The position numbers were made by a program, and so were the translations under genes. A stretch of 64,000 nucleotides of DNA from Abyssibacter profundi (GTDB lineage Bacteria > Pseudomonadota > Gammaproteobacteria > Nevskiales > OUC007): NCBI RefSeq assembly GCF_003151135.1, contig NZ_QEQK01000007.1, forward strand, positions 188,424-252,423. Reading direction: 5' to 3'. Below are positions 26,194 through 35,089 of the stretch, one piece after another (the first letter of the stretch is position 1; each line of letters opens with the position of its first letter). Below the pieces are notes generated by a model, which was given only the letters and a program-made list of their open reading frames with translations, ran no database searches and had not been told where the DNA came from.

Positions 26194-27312
26194 ATGCGAA
26201 TTGCCTACGGCGTGATGGGGTATGGCCGCGGCCATGCCATGCGAACCGGGACCGTACTGCCCCACCTGATGAAGCATCACGACGTGCGCGTCTTTGCCGC
26301 GGCCGATGCCTACAAGGTGCTGGCACCGCGTTTCCCAACAACCGAGATCCCGCTGTTCCGGTATCACTACGGGCGCGACGGGCGGTACTCGCTGCGGCGC
26401 ACGGTCGGTCGCAACATCAAGCCGATCGCGGACCTGCTGTTCCAGCTCGACGGCATGCAGTCGCTGATGAACGAGTTCGCGCATTTCCGCCCCGATGTCG
26501 TGATCTCCGACTCCGAGGCCTGGACGCTGCGGGCGGCCGAAGCCATGGGCATTCCGCGCCTGAGTTTCGATCATGTCGGCATCATTGCCCACTGCGAACC
26601 GCACTTCCCCTGGGAACTGCGCCTGGCCGGTGCGCGCGATGCGATGGGCTATCGCTATTTGATGGGTGAGCCGGAGCGCATCCTGATTTCCAGCTTCTAT
26701 CCGGCCACACCCAAAGACGCACGCACGCGGGTCATCGGGCCGCTGATGCGGGATGAGGTCCTGGGCGTCACGCCCACGCAGGGCGAGCACCTGCTGGCCT
26801 ATTTCAACAAAGGGGAGCACTTGTTCCGCCCCCAGGTGGAAGAAGCGCTGCGCAAGAGCGACCGGCCGGTGATCGTTTACGGCACCGAGCGACGGGGCCA
26901 GGACGACAATCTGCTCTTCAAGGCACCGGCCAATGCCGCATTCGTCCGTGACCTGGCCAATGCCAAGGCCGTCATTGGCACCTCCGGCAACCAGCTGGCC
27001 GGTGAGGCGATCCACTTCGGCAAGCCCATACTGGCCCTGCCGGAAGACGCCTTCGAACAACGGCTGAACGCCTACATGATCGAACGCATGGGCGTGGGGA
27101 TGCGTCGCTCGCTGAGCAGCCTGCATGTCCGCGACATCGAGGATTTTCTCGCCATGTCACCGTTCATGCGCAACAACATGGACGAGCATCGTCGCGATGG
27201 CCGCGCCGAGGCCCAGCAGTGGCTGGACACCTACATCGATGAACTCGCCGGTGACCGCACCCGCCGCTCGGTCGGCCCCGCGGTCAACGGCTGGATGGCC
27301 CAGACCGCCTGA
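26194..27312 (+). CDS. Glycosyltransferase-like protein (MJ1255/VC2487 type)
   Basis: Protein of 372 residues with a GT-B-like layout: MRIAYGVMGYGRGHAMRTGTV at the N-terminus, DVVISDSEAWTLRAAEAMGIP, and a C-terminal nucleotide-sugar-type region with IGTSGNQLAGEAIHFGKPILALP. This fits the family annotated as MJ1255/VC2487 glycosyltransferases, related to UDP-glucuronosyl/MurG-type enzymes. Acceptor and donor are unknown. There is no signal peptide, so it should act in the cytoplasm or at the inner membrane surface. It converges on the amidotransferase gene. Confidence 0.75.
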   Translation: MRIAYGVMGYGRGHAMRTGTVLPHLMKHHDVRVFAAADAYKVLAPRFPTTEIPLFRYHYGRDGRYSLRRTVGRNIKPIADLLFQLDGMQSLMNEFAHFRPDVVISDSEAWTLRAAEAMGIPRLSFDHVGIIAHCEPHFPWELRLAGARDAMGYRYLMGEPERILISSFYPATPKDARTRVIGPLMRDEVLGVTPTQGEHLLAYFNKGEHLFRPQVEEALRKSDRPVIVYGTERRGQDDNLLFKAPANAAFVRDLANAKAVIGTSGNQLAGEAIHFGKPILALPEDAFEQRLNAYMIERMGVGMRRSLSSLHVRDIEDFLAMSPFMRNNMDEHRRDGRAEAQQWLDTYIDELAGDRTRRSVGPAVNGWMAQTA

Positions 27313-27321
27313 GCGCCGCCC

Positions 27322-28005
27322 TCAGCAGGCGCTGAGGCGGTCGAGCAGGTCAAAGAGGATCGGGCGCAGTGCGGCGAATCGCGCCGGGTCCGCCATCATG
27401 GCCTCGGCAGACTGAATCGTCGGCCCCGGAGTGAAATCCGTATGGTCGATGATGTCCTGCGCGCTGGCAGGCGTGGTCTCCAAATGGCATTGCAGCCCCA
27501 CAACGCGATCACCCACGGCGAAGGCCTGCTGCGCATACAGCGCGCTGCTGGCCAGGTGCACCGCACCGGCGGGTAGCTCAAACGTATCGCCGTGCCAGTG
27601 GTAGGCATCAAAGCTTGCCGGGAGCGCATCACCCACCGGATGCCGGACACCGGCGACCCGTGTCACCGGAAACCAGCCCACCTCTTGTACCGGCCCACGA
27701 AACACACGCGCACCCAAGGCCCGGGCAATCAGCTGGGCACCCAGACACACGCCCAGCACCCGGACATCGCCGGCCAGCACCGACTGCAGCCAGCGCCTCT
27801 CGGCCTGCAGCCAGGGATACGCCGACTCCTCGTCAACATTCATCGGCCCACCCATGATCACCAGCAAATCCAGACTGGCCGGGTCGGGCAACGCATCGCC
27901 ATCCCACAAGGCAATGCGCTCGAACGCATAGCCCCGTGCGGCCATCCACTCGCTGATCAGCCCCGCCCCCTCAAAGGGCACGTGTTGTATCCATGCGCAA
28001 CGCAT
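27322..28005 (-). CDS. Class I glutamine amidotransferase-like protein
   Basis: Protein of 227 residues with the triad-type glutaminase fold related to the GMP-synthase amidotransferase domain: LVIMGGPMNVDEE, nucleophile elbow GVCLGAQLIARALG (Cys87), and GLQCHLETTP carrying the His and Glu. Free-standing members act as glutaminases or gamma-glutamyl hydrolases for partner enzymes. No synthetase partner is adjacent. It lies 12 bases from the end of the flotillin gene on the same strand, possibly as the distal gene of that operon. Confidence 0.82.
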   Translation of the reverse strand: MRCAWIQHVPFEGAGLISEWMAARGYAFERIALWDGDALPDPASLDLLVIMGGPMNVDEESAYPWLQAERRWLQSVLAGDVRVLGVCLGAQLIARALGARVFRGPVQEVGWFPVTRVAGVRHPVGDALPASFDAYHWHGDTFELPAGAVHLASSALYAQQAFAVGDRVVGLQCHLETTPASAQDIIDHTDFTPGPTIQSAEAMMADPARFAALRPILFDLLDRLSAC

Positions 28006-28017
28006 GCAGGCGATGAA

Positions 28018-29706
28018 CTACTCGTCGGTCTCAAGACGCTGGCCCGGCGGTGCCTCGCCCGCGTCGGCCTCATCGCCCTCTGCAAGTTCTTCGCCCGTGG
28101 GGACTGCCTGAGCCAGCTGGGCAAGATCCTTTAGCCCCAGCTCCTTGACGAGCGCATCAAGCAAAGGCGATTGAGCCCGATACGCCAGTGCCGCGTTGAC
28201 CATGTCATTCGCAAGATTGCCCGAGCCCGGCGTAGCTGCCCCGCTGGGGGCCGCCCCACCAGCTGTGCCGTTGAGTCCCCGCACGTCCATGATCTTGATG
28301 CCATCAATGGCCTGGAGGGGCTTGACCTGTTCGGCGATGATCTCCGGCAAGCGGTTGATCATGGCCAGCTTGACATCCAGACCGATGAGCTCCGAGCCCA
28401 GAATGTTTCGAGCGTCGTTCAATAGGCGTACACCTTCGGCCTCTACCGCCAGGCGCTTTTCATCGGCCTCCGCTCGCGTTCGAATCGCATCGGCCTGCGC
28501 ACGCGCTTCGATACGCACGGCCTCAGCCTGGTCTTCCGCTGCGGCTTTCTCAGCCTCTGCCGCCACGGTCACGCCAATAGCCGATTCCTCAGCGTCTTCG
28601 CGCGCTTTCACCAAGCGAACCGCCTTGGCGCGTTCTGCCGATGCCACCTGCTGGACAGTAAGCACCTGTTCGGAGGCCTTCACCGCCTCGGCCCGCTTCG
28701 CATCTGCAGCCGCAGCAGCTGCTGACTCTTCCTGGGACTTCAGGGAGGTGGCGATCTCGGCATCCTGGGACGCAATCTTCACGTCGCGCTCTGCCGCCAC
28801 CTTTGCCGATCGCTCATCTCTGGCCGCCTGCTCCCTGGCAACCTTGACGTCGCGCTGCGCTTGAATTTCCGCCTCTTCTGATTCGCGCTTTCGGCCCGCC
28901 TGCTCCGCCTTGATCATCGCGTCGGTCTGCGCCCGACGCATTTCGACTTCCTGCTCCTGCGCGAACCGGGCGTACTCACTATCCCGCTTGATCTCGAGAG
29001 ACTGGCGTTCGGTTTCCAGGTTCTTTTGCTCAATCAGCACCTGGTTCTCACGCTCGATATCGTTTCTGACTTTCTTCTTTTCTTCGATCTGACGGGTCAG
29101 CTGAGTCAGACCTTCTGCGTCAAAAGCATTGTCGGGGTTGAAGTACTCTTTCCCGGTCTGGTCCAGGCCAGTCAGTGAGACTGACTCAAGTTCCAAACCG
29201 TTCTGCGCCAAGTCCTCGGCCACCGAGTTCTTCACCTCCTGTACGAAGGTGGTGCGATTCTCGTGCAACTCCGTCATCTTCATGCCTGCGGCGACGGCGC
29301 GCAGTGCGTCCACGAATTTGCCTTCCACCAACTCCTTGAGCGACTGCGGATTCGTCGTGCGCTCGGCCAGCGTCTGCGCGGCAACACCGATGGACGCCTC
29401 GTCCGGTGATACCCGAACATAGAATTCCGCCGAGCAATCAACACGCATGCGATCAGCCGTGATCAGCGCGTTCTCATTTGCCCGCCTGACCTCCAGCCGC
29501 AGGGTATTCATCCCGACGTGGCGGATCTCGTGAAAGACCGGGAGGACCAGGGCCCCTCCGTCCTTGATGACTTTCTCGCCACCAAATCCGGTTCGAACGA
29601 AGGCCAAATCCTTGGAGGCTCGTTTGTACAGTCGCATCAGGATCAGCCCAAGCGCCACCAGGGCACCCAGAATGATCGCGGCAATCAGCAGCGGGCCGGT
29701 CAGCAT
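28018..29706 (-). CDS. Flotillin-like protein (YqiK type)
   Basis: Protein of 562 residues. An N-terminal TM segment (LLIAAIILGALVALGLILM) is followed by a band-7/SPFH domain (about residues 30-220, FVRTGFGGEKVIKDGGALVLP...LRLEVRRANENALITADRMRV), a long charged coiled coil rich in Glu-Ala repeats (about 230-440), and a Gly/Ala-rich tail after NRLPEIIAEQVKPLQAIDG. Flotillins organise membrane microdomains. It is encoded seven bases downstream of a YqiJ-like gene and a PspA gene, a combination found in membrane-stress operons. Confidence 0.9.
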   Translation of the reverse strand: MLTGPLLIAAIILGALVALGLILMRLYKRASKDLAFVRTGFGGEKVIKDGGALVLPVFHEIRHVGMNTLRLEVRRANENALITADRMRVDCSAEFYVRVSPDEASIGVAAQTLAERTTNPQSLKELVEGKFVDALRAVAAGMKMTELHENRTTFVQEVKNSVAEDLAQNGLELESVSLTGLDQTGKEYFNPDNAFDAEGLTQLTRQIEEKKKVRNDIERENQVLIEQKNLETERQSLEIKRDSEYARFAQEQEVEMRRAQTDAMIKAEQAGRKRESEEAEIQAQRDVKVAREQAARDERSAKVAAERDVKIASQDAEIATSLKSQEESAAAAAADAKRAEAVKASEQVLTVQQVASAERAKAVRLVKAREDAEESAIGVTVAAEAEKAAAEDQAEAVRIEARAQADAIRTRAEADEKRLAVEAEGVRLLNDARNILGSELIGLDVKLAMINRLPEIIAEQVKPLQAIDGIKIMDVRGLNGTAGGAAPSGAATPGSGNLANDMVNAALAYRAQSPLLDALVKELGLKDLAQLAQAVPTGEELAEGDEADAGEAPPGQRLETDE

Positions 29707-29713
29707 CAGAGGT

Positions 29714-30382
29714 TCACTCCTTGTCTATGAGTGCCGAATTCGGCACGGGTATGGCCCGAAACAGGGCACCTTTGACTTGCGCAACTAACAACACATGCTC
29801 GCCCTGACTCAACGTATCGCCAGACACATCAGGGATGACGCGGATATTGTGTCGTTGACCATGTCGGTCGCTCAGGACAGCACCGGCTGGCCGGTCGATG
29901 GTCGCATCGCCCAGTGACACCCGTGCGGTCGCACCGATGAAACCGGCAAGCGAAACTGCACTGGTCTCATCCTTGGGCATCAATCTCACCAAGATACCCG
30001 CCGCCCAACGCGTCGGCGGCAAACTCGCCAGGAACGCGAGGGGAGAGGCCAGCCCTGGGGGCAGCAGGTAGCCTGAGATGCCGTGCATCAACGACTGCCC
30101 CACCCAGCCCACGAGGCCAAAACTCGTCAGAAAACAGACGAGAATCATCAACAAAGGCACCTTGCCGATGTGCAGCCAGCCCAGGGCACGACCCAAATTG
30201 TTTGGCGCGACGTCGGCCTCGACGGCCGGGTCCACCAACGCGTCGGGCAGCAAATGCTCAACAGCCTCACTGACACCAAGCCCCAGTGCCGCACTGAGGA
30301 CTTCGATCATCAGCAGAGCGAGCATGAGGAGAATGGCGACAACGAATGGTTCACAGCCCGGCTGTCCGATGACCTCCAGCAT
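29714..30382 (-). CDS. YqiJ-like membrane protein with C-terminal OB-fold domain
   Basis: Protein of 222 residues. The N-terminal part has three hydrophobic segments (FVVAILLMLALLMIEVLSAAL, VPLLMILVCFLTSFGLVGWV, and one around residues 105-120). The C-terminal part is strand-rich (about residues 145-220, TARVSLGDATIDRPAGAVL...GEHVLLVAQVKGALFRAIPV), like the OB fold of NfeD proteins that partner flotillins. It sits between pspA-like and yqiK-like genes with gaps of three and seven bases. It probably anchors or regulates the flotillin assembly. Confidence 0.8.
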   Translation of the reverse strand: MLEVIGQPGCEPFVVAILLMLALLMIEVLSAALGLGVSEAVEHLLPDALVDPAVEADVAPNNLGRALGWLHIGKVPLLMILVCFLTSFGLVGWVGQSLMHGISGYLLPPGLASPLAFLASLPPTRWAAGILVRLMPKDETSAVSLAGFIGATARVSLGDATIDRPAGAVLSDRHGQRHNIRVIPDVSGDTLSQGEHVLLVAQVKGALFRAIPVPNSALIDKE

Positions 30383-30385
30383 GGC

Positions 30386-31072
30386 TTAACCCTGACGCTG
30401 CGCCTTGAGTGCAGCGAGGCGCGCCTGCACCCGATTTTCGTGTGCCAGATTATCCAGTTCATCAAGCGCCGCGGCACGCTTGCCATCCGTCGCGCCCACC
30501 CCTGACAAGCCGGTCTGCCGTTCCAGAACACGATCAAAGGCCGAGGTCGCCTGTTCAGCAGCATTCTCGCGCTCCGCCTGATTGACGACGCCCGCAGCTG
30601 CACCATCGACACCCGGACTGGCTGCAGCCGCACGGCTAGTGCGAAACGCCTTCAGTTCGCTACGCATTTCGCGCTTCTTCGATTGCAAGGCTCGGATGTA
30701 ACCTTCAATTTTTTCCGACTGCATGCGCAGGTCCGACATGCGCTCCGCCAGCACGGGCACCTGGTCCTCGATACTCAGCGACTCTTCGATAGCGGCAGTC
30801 GCTAGATCATCGCGGCCGCTTTCGATAGCGATCTCCGCCTTCTCTCGCAGAGACTCCAGCTTGTTCGACTCTTCGGCATGACGACGCGTTGCGAGGTGCA
30901 GGTTGGCCGATACCCCTCCCAGCTCGAGACGAGCATCTGCAATCACGCTGTCGATTTCGCGGATTGCTTGCTCCATCACGGCCTCTGGCGCCTGCCCTTC
31001 CACGGCATCCACCAGCGCGTTGAGTCCTCCACTCACAATTCGCCCCACCCGGGCGGCAAGAGATTCGCTCAT
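30386..31072 (-). CDS. PspA/IM30-family protein
   Basis: Protein of 228 residues, almost entirely helical. It has the PspA/Vipp1 layout: ARVGRIVSGGLNALVDAVEGQAPEAVMEQAIREID at the N-terminus (amphipathic helix and hairpin start), long coiled coil with RRHAEESNKLESLREKAEIA, and a C-terminal helix pair. PspA oligomerises on damaged inner membrane. Together with flotillin and YqiJ it suggests a membrane-integrity operon. The start overlaps the upstream RHH-like gene by ATGA. The usual PspF/PspBC partners are not present. Confidence 0.85.
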   Translation of the reverse strand: MSESLAARVGRIVSGGLNALVDAVEGQAPEAVMEQAIREIDSVIADARLELGGVSANLHLATRRHAEESNKLESLREKAEIAIESGRDDLATAAIEESLSIEDQVPVLAERMSDLRMQSEKIEGYIRALQSKKREMRSELKAFRTSRAAAASPGVDGAAAGVVNQAERENAAEQATSAFDRVLERQTGLSGVGATDGKRAAALDELDNLAHENRVQARLAALKAQRQG

Positions 31073-31587
31073 GACCTTTCCTCTCCGTTAGTTACATCTG
31101 ACGCAATCGATGCCAGTTTGGCCAATCCGGCCATTCTCCCGCGCATGGACTGCTCAAGCCCAGTCGGATCATAGGTGCTGGCGTAGTTGCTGACAGCCTG
31201 CTGCAACAACACTTCCGCCATGCTCATCAACCGCTTCGCAAGACCCATCTCAAGTTTGCGCAGTTGCTCGGCAGGCCGAGCCTCGCTGGACACGGCGGTA
31301 CTGATGGCAAACGCGAAGCTGTCGCTCATCAGATTCATTGCACGCGCCACCAGCTCGGAATGCTGATCAGCGGCATCCTCGAGCACCTTGATCTCCGCAT
31401 CCGCACGTGACGCAAAGCCACCGAACAACCGCATGGCGGCAGGGTAGTCCCCAAATCCCTCCCGCATCTGGCGGGCCTCGGCCATTAGCTTCCGGATGAG
31501 ATCGGCATTGGTTTCGTCCGGCCTTCGATCCATGCCGGCCAGAAACTGCAGCATGTCGTCGTCGAGTCTGACCGAGGTGGGTGTCAT
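31069..31587 (-). CDS. RHH-like N-terminus fused to helical domain; first gene of the flotillin-PspA operon
   Basis: Protein of 172 residues. The first 40 residues (TSVRLDDDMLQFLAGMDRR, then ADLIRKLMAEARQM) have the strand-helix-helix pattern of ribbon-helix-helix DNA-binding proteins. The remainder is helical (EIKVLEDAADQHSELVARAM, RKLEMGLAKRLMSMAEVLLQ) without recognisable family. It leads a four-gene operon. Three AACTACG repeats lie immediately upstream, so autoregulation is an attractive but untested idea. The alternative is a structural partner of PspA. Confidence 0.6.
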   Translation of the reverse strand: MTPTSVRLDDDMLQFLAGMDRRPDETNADLIRKLMAEARQMREGFGDYPAAMRLFGGFASRADAEIKVLEDAADQHSELVARAMNLMSDSFAFAISTAVSSEARPAEQLRKLEMGLAKRLMSMAEVLLQQAVSNYASTYDPTGLEQSMRGRMAGLAKLASIASDVTNGEERS

Positions 31588-31589
31588 TG

Positions 31590-31706
31590 AACTACGCTCG
31601 TATTCGTTTCAACTACGACTGTAGTCCGCTCGCCCTGGCCGCGCAAGCGTTCGCGTCCACAGCCAGGCGTCCCGTCCACCGAATCCACTGCTAACCTGCA
31701 ACTACG
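31590..31706. repeat. AACTACG repeats, candidate operator of the divergent region
   Basis: AACTACG occurs at 31590-31596, 31611-31617 and 31700-31706, all in the same orientation; the first two are 21 bases apart (two helical turns). The middle copy is followed by an inverted partner, giving CTACGACTGTAG at 31613-31624. The cluster starts three bases before the RHH-like start codon and fills the gap to the acyl-CoA synthetase gene. Confidence 0.55.
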
Positions 31707-31751
31707 AGATGTCGGCAAATAACCGGACACGACCATGAGTGAGAGACGACT

Positions 31752-33572
31752 ATGACCGAACAAAAACGCGTCGGCCTCGGCGATATTGCCCGCGGGATGG
31801 TGCGCTGCGTGCCCGACACGCCATCCATCGCACGTGGGCTTTATCAGCTGGTGACGATTCGCCCGGGCAGCCAACATTCGATTGGCCGGGTCATCGAACA
31901 CTGGGCCAACAAAACACCCAACGCACCGGCACTGCGTTTCGAGGGCCGCACCTGGTCGTACGGCGAGTTCAATGCCTGGGTGAATCGAATTGCCGCCGCG
32001 CTGGCTGCCGATGGTGTGACCGCCGGACAAACCGTTGCGGTGCTGATGGAAAACCGCCCCGAGGCGCTGGCCTGTGTTGCGGCGGCGCTCAAACTGGGCG
32101 CGGTGGCCGGCCTGCTCAATCACAATCAGCGTGGCGAGGTCCTACGCCACAGCATCGACCTGATCACGCCCAGCGCCATCATCATCAGCGCCGAGTGTGC
32201 CGAGACGATGGCATCGGCAGAGCTGGGGCCCGATTCGGCGAGCGACTGCCGCTGGTATTGGCACGGCGGCGACGACGCACAGCCTGCCCCGGACGGCTGG
32301 CAGGACATCGACCGGCTGGCCGGACGCCAGACCAGCCGCAACCCGGCGAGCACAGGAGCCGTGCAGGCCGACCAGCCCTGCTTCTACATCTTCACCTCGG
32401 GCACGACAGGGCTGCCCAAGGCATCAGTGATGACGCATTACCGCTGGCTGTCGGCCATGGGCGGAGTCGGCAATGCCACGCTGCGCCTGCATCGCGACGA
32501 TGTGTTCTACGTCTGCTTGCCGCTGTACCACAACAACGCGCTCACGGTGTCCTGGAGCAGCGTGCTCGCCGCCGGCGCCTGCCTGGCACTGGACCGTAAA
32601 TTCAGCGCCAGCCGGTTCTGGGACCGGATTCGCGATAACGGAGCCACCGCGTTCTGCTACATCGGCGAGCTGCTGCGCTATCTGTTAAACCAGCCGCCAT
32701 CCGCAAGAGACCGTGACCACGCCGTGCGCCTGATTACCGGGAACGGACTCCGCCCCGAGATCTGGGCCGACTTCGAGCAGCGCTTTGGCATTGAGCGCAT
32801 CTACGAGTTCTACGGCGCCAGCGAATCCAATATCGCGTTCATCAATGCATTTGGCGTCGACCGGACGGCGGGGTTTACGCCCATGGCCTTTGCGGTGGTG
32901 GCCTACGATACCGAAGCCGATGCACCGATCCGCCAGGGCAAGCGCCAGCGCATGCAACGCGTGGGCACGGGCGAGGTTGGCCTGCTGATCAGCAAGATCA
33001 CCAAGCGCCGGCCCTTCGATGGCTATACCGACCCCAAGGCCAGCGAGCGCAAGCTGCTGCGCGATGTGTTCCGCAAGGGAGACTGCTGGTTGAATACCGG
33101 CGACCTGGTCCGGCGCCAGGGCCTGCGCCACATCCAATTCGTGGACCGCACCGGCGACACCTTCCGCTGGAAGGGCGAGAATGTGGCCACCGGCGAGGTC
33201 GAAGGTGTCCTCGCCAAGACACCGGGGGTCGAGCACGGCGTGGTCTACGGGGTGCAGGTCGCTGGCCATGACGGGCGCGCCGGCATGGCCGCCCTGACGC
33301 TGACGCCGGACACCCCGTTCGATGGTCAGGCGCTGGCCCGGCACCTGCTACAGGCCTTGCCCGCCTATGCCGTCCCGGTCTTCATCCGCCTGCGGGACGA
33401 GCAGGACACCACCGGCACGTTCAAGTACCGCAAGGTCGATCTGAAAGCCCAGGGCTTTGATCCGACCACGCTGCCCGACCCGGTCTACGTGCTACTGGAT
33501 GCCGACTCGGGCTACCAGCGGCTCACCGAGCAGCTGGCGCAGGCCATCGTCAGCGGGGAGCAACGCCTGTGA
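31752..33572 (+). CDS. Long-chain acyl-CoA synthetase (FATP/FadD-like)
   Basis: Adenylate-forming enzyme of 606 residues. Signature motifs are FYIFTSGTTGLPKASVMTHYR (P-loop region at about residue 214), YEFYGASESNIAF, LVRRQGLRHIQFVDRTGDTFRWKGENVATGEVE and FKYRKVDLKAQGFDP near the C-terminus. The pattern is closer to very-long-chain/FATP-type synthetases than to E. coli FadD. It activates fatty acids to acyl-CoA. GTGA overlap with the next gene, a wax-ester/TAG synthase, implies the acyl-CoA product feeds storage-lipid synthesis. Confidence 0.92.
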   Translation: MTEQKRVGLGDIARGMVRCVPDTPSIARGLYQLVTIRPGSQHSIGRVIEHWANKTPNAPALRFEGRTWSYGEFNAWVNRIAAALAADGVTAGQTVAVLMENRPEALACVAAALKLGAVAGLLNHNQRGEVLRHSIDLITPSAIIISAECAETMASAELGPDSASDCRWYWHGGDDAQPAPDGWQDIDRLAGRQTSRNPASTGAVQADQPCFYIFTSGTTGLPKASVMTHYRWLSAMGGVGNATLRLHRDDVFYVCLPLYHNNALTVSWSSVLAAGACLALDRKFSASRFWDRIRDNGATAFCYIGELLRYLLNQPPSARDRDHAVRLITGNGLRPEIWADFEQRFGIERIYEFYGASESNIAFINAFGVDRTAGFTPMAFAVVAYDTEADAPIRQGKRQRMQRVGTGEVGLLISKITKRRPFDGYTDPKASERKLLRDVFRKGDCWLNTGDLVRRQGLRHIQFVDRTGDTFRWKGENVATGEVEGVLAKTPGVEHGVVYGVQVAGHDGRAGMAALTLTPDTPFDGQALARHLLQALPAYAVPVFIRLRDEQDTTGTFKYRKVDLKAQGFDPTTLPDPVYVLLDADSGYQRLTEQLAQAIVSGEQRL

Positions 33573-34924
33573 CACCCGTCAACCCGATGGACCTGGGCTT
33601 TCTGCTGCTGGAGCGGCGCAACCAGCCCATGCATGTAGGCGGCTTGATCCTGGCGCGCCCACCAGCCGATGCCGGCCCCGACTACGCGCAGACACTGCTT
33701 CGCGACATGCTCGCCTACCAGCAACCGGAGGCGCCGTTCAACCAACGCCTGCACCGCCGTGCCGGGGTCTGGTGCTGGACACGCGACGAGGAGTTCGACC
33801 TGGACTCGCATGTCTACCATTTGTCGCTGCCCGAACCCGGTCGCATCCGCGAACTGCTGGCCCTGGTCTCCAAACTGCACTCGGCGTTGCTGGATCGCAG
33901 CAAGCCCCTGTGGGAGGCCTATGTCATCGAGGGCGTGCAGGATGGGCGCATTGCCCTGTACATCAAGGTGCACCATGCGCTGGTCGACGGCGTGGCCGCG
34001 ATGAAGCTGATGCAGCGCGTCACCTCAACCGACCCTGCTGCGACCGTGGTCGCACCCTGGGCGGTGCCGCCACGCATCCGGGACGCTGCGACACCGGAAC
34101 GCAGCACCACCGCGCTCACTGCCCTTGCCGACGCGGCCTCGCAGTTCAGGCGCCACGCCGGCTCTGCCAAGACCGTGGCCACGGAAGTGTTGCGGTCCAT
34201 CCGGGCGCGCAAGACCGACCCGGACTATGTCTCGGTGTTCCAGGCCCCCCGCAGCCTGTTCAACCAACGCATCTCGGGCAGTCGCCGGTTTGCTGCGCAG
34301 TCCTACGCCATGGCGAGAATTCGCGACGCCGCCGACCGCCACCAGGCCACGATTAATGACATCGTGCTCGCGATGTGCGGTTCGGCGCTGCGACGCTATC
34401 TGCTGGACCTGGGCGAGCTGCCGGACAAACCGCTGGTCGCGATGGTGCCGGTGTCCATGCGCCGCGATGACTCCGAGGGCGGCAACCAGGTCGCCATGAT
34501 TCTCGCCAACCTGGCGACACACCTGGACGACCCCCTCGAGCGCCTGGATACGACGGTGCGCTCGGTCAACCAGAGCAAGCAGCGATTTTCCCGCTTGAGT
34601 CAGGGCGAAATCCTCGCGTACATGACCACCGTCATGGCGGCCCACGGCGCCAATATGGCCCTGGGGATTAATCCGGGCTGGCAGGCGTTCAATGTCATCA
34701 TTTCCAACGTGCCGGGACCGCCCGAGCCGCTGTACTGGAACGGCGCGGCGGTCGAAGGGGTTTATCCGGTGTCCATTCCCATCGACGGCGCGGCGCTGAA
34801 TATCACCCTCAACAGCTACGCCGACAGCCTGGAATTCGGCCTGATTGGCTGCCGACGCACACTGCCGCATATGCAGCGTTTGCTGGGCTATCTGGACGAC
34901 GGTTTGAGCACGCTTGGCGCCTGA
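33569..34924 (+). CDS. Wax ester synthase/diacylglycerol acyltransferase (WS/DGAT)
   Basis: Protein of 451 residues with the WS/DGAT layout. The N-terminus (MDLGFLLLERRNQPMHVGGL) precedes the catalytic HHxxxDG motif HHALVDG (His135, His136, Asp140). It also has PLWEAYVIEGV before that and NVIISNVPGPPEPLYWNGA in the C-terminal domain. The enzyme esterifies acyl-CoA with fatty alcohol or diacylglycerol, making wax esters or triacylglycerol at the inner membrane face. It is coupled to the acyl-CoA synthetase by a four-base overlap, and a terminator follows. No fatty-acyl reductase is in the window. Confidence 0.93.
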   Translation: MTPVNPMDLGFLLLERRNQPMHVGGLILARPPADAGPDYAQTLLRDMLAYQQPEAPFNQRLHRRAGVWCWTRDEEFDLDSHVYHLSLPEPGRIRELLALVSKLHSALLDRSKPLWEAYVIEGVQDGRIALYIKVHHALVDGVAAMKLMQRVTSTDPAATVVAPWAVPPRIRDAATPERSTTALTALADAASQFRRHAGSAKTVATEVLRSIRARKTDPDYVSVFQAPRSLFNQRISGSRRFAAQSYAMARIRDAADRHQATINDIVLAMCGSALRRYLLDLGELPDKPLVAMVPVSMRRDDSEGGNQVAMILANLATHLDDPLERLDTTVRSVNQSKQRFSRLSQGEILAYMTTVMAAHGANMALGINPGWQAFNVIISNVPGPPEPLYWNGAAVEGVYPVSIPIDGAALNITLNSYADSLEFGLIGCRRTLPHMQRLLGYLDDGLSTLGA

Positions 34925-34993
34925 GTACGCCCTGGTTTCGACCGGCAGGCTTGCGACCGCTTGAACTTGTCACGCATCCTGCTTTCCAAGCAG

Positions 34994-35027
34994 CACGGCG
35001 CGCATCGACGCGCCGTGTGGGGTTTTC
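34994..35027 (+). terminator. Rho-independent terminator after WS/DGAT
   Basis: A 9-bp perfect stem CACGGCGCG (34994-35002) with CGCGCCGTG (35009-35017) and loop CATCGA is followed by TGGGGTTTT. It separates the lipid operon from the M13 peptidase gene. Confidence 0.75.
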
Positions 35028-35089
35028 TGGCCCGCAGGGGGACTTGCAGACGCTGCTCGTCTGCGCGGGTGACATCAAGAGAGTTATCA

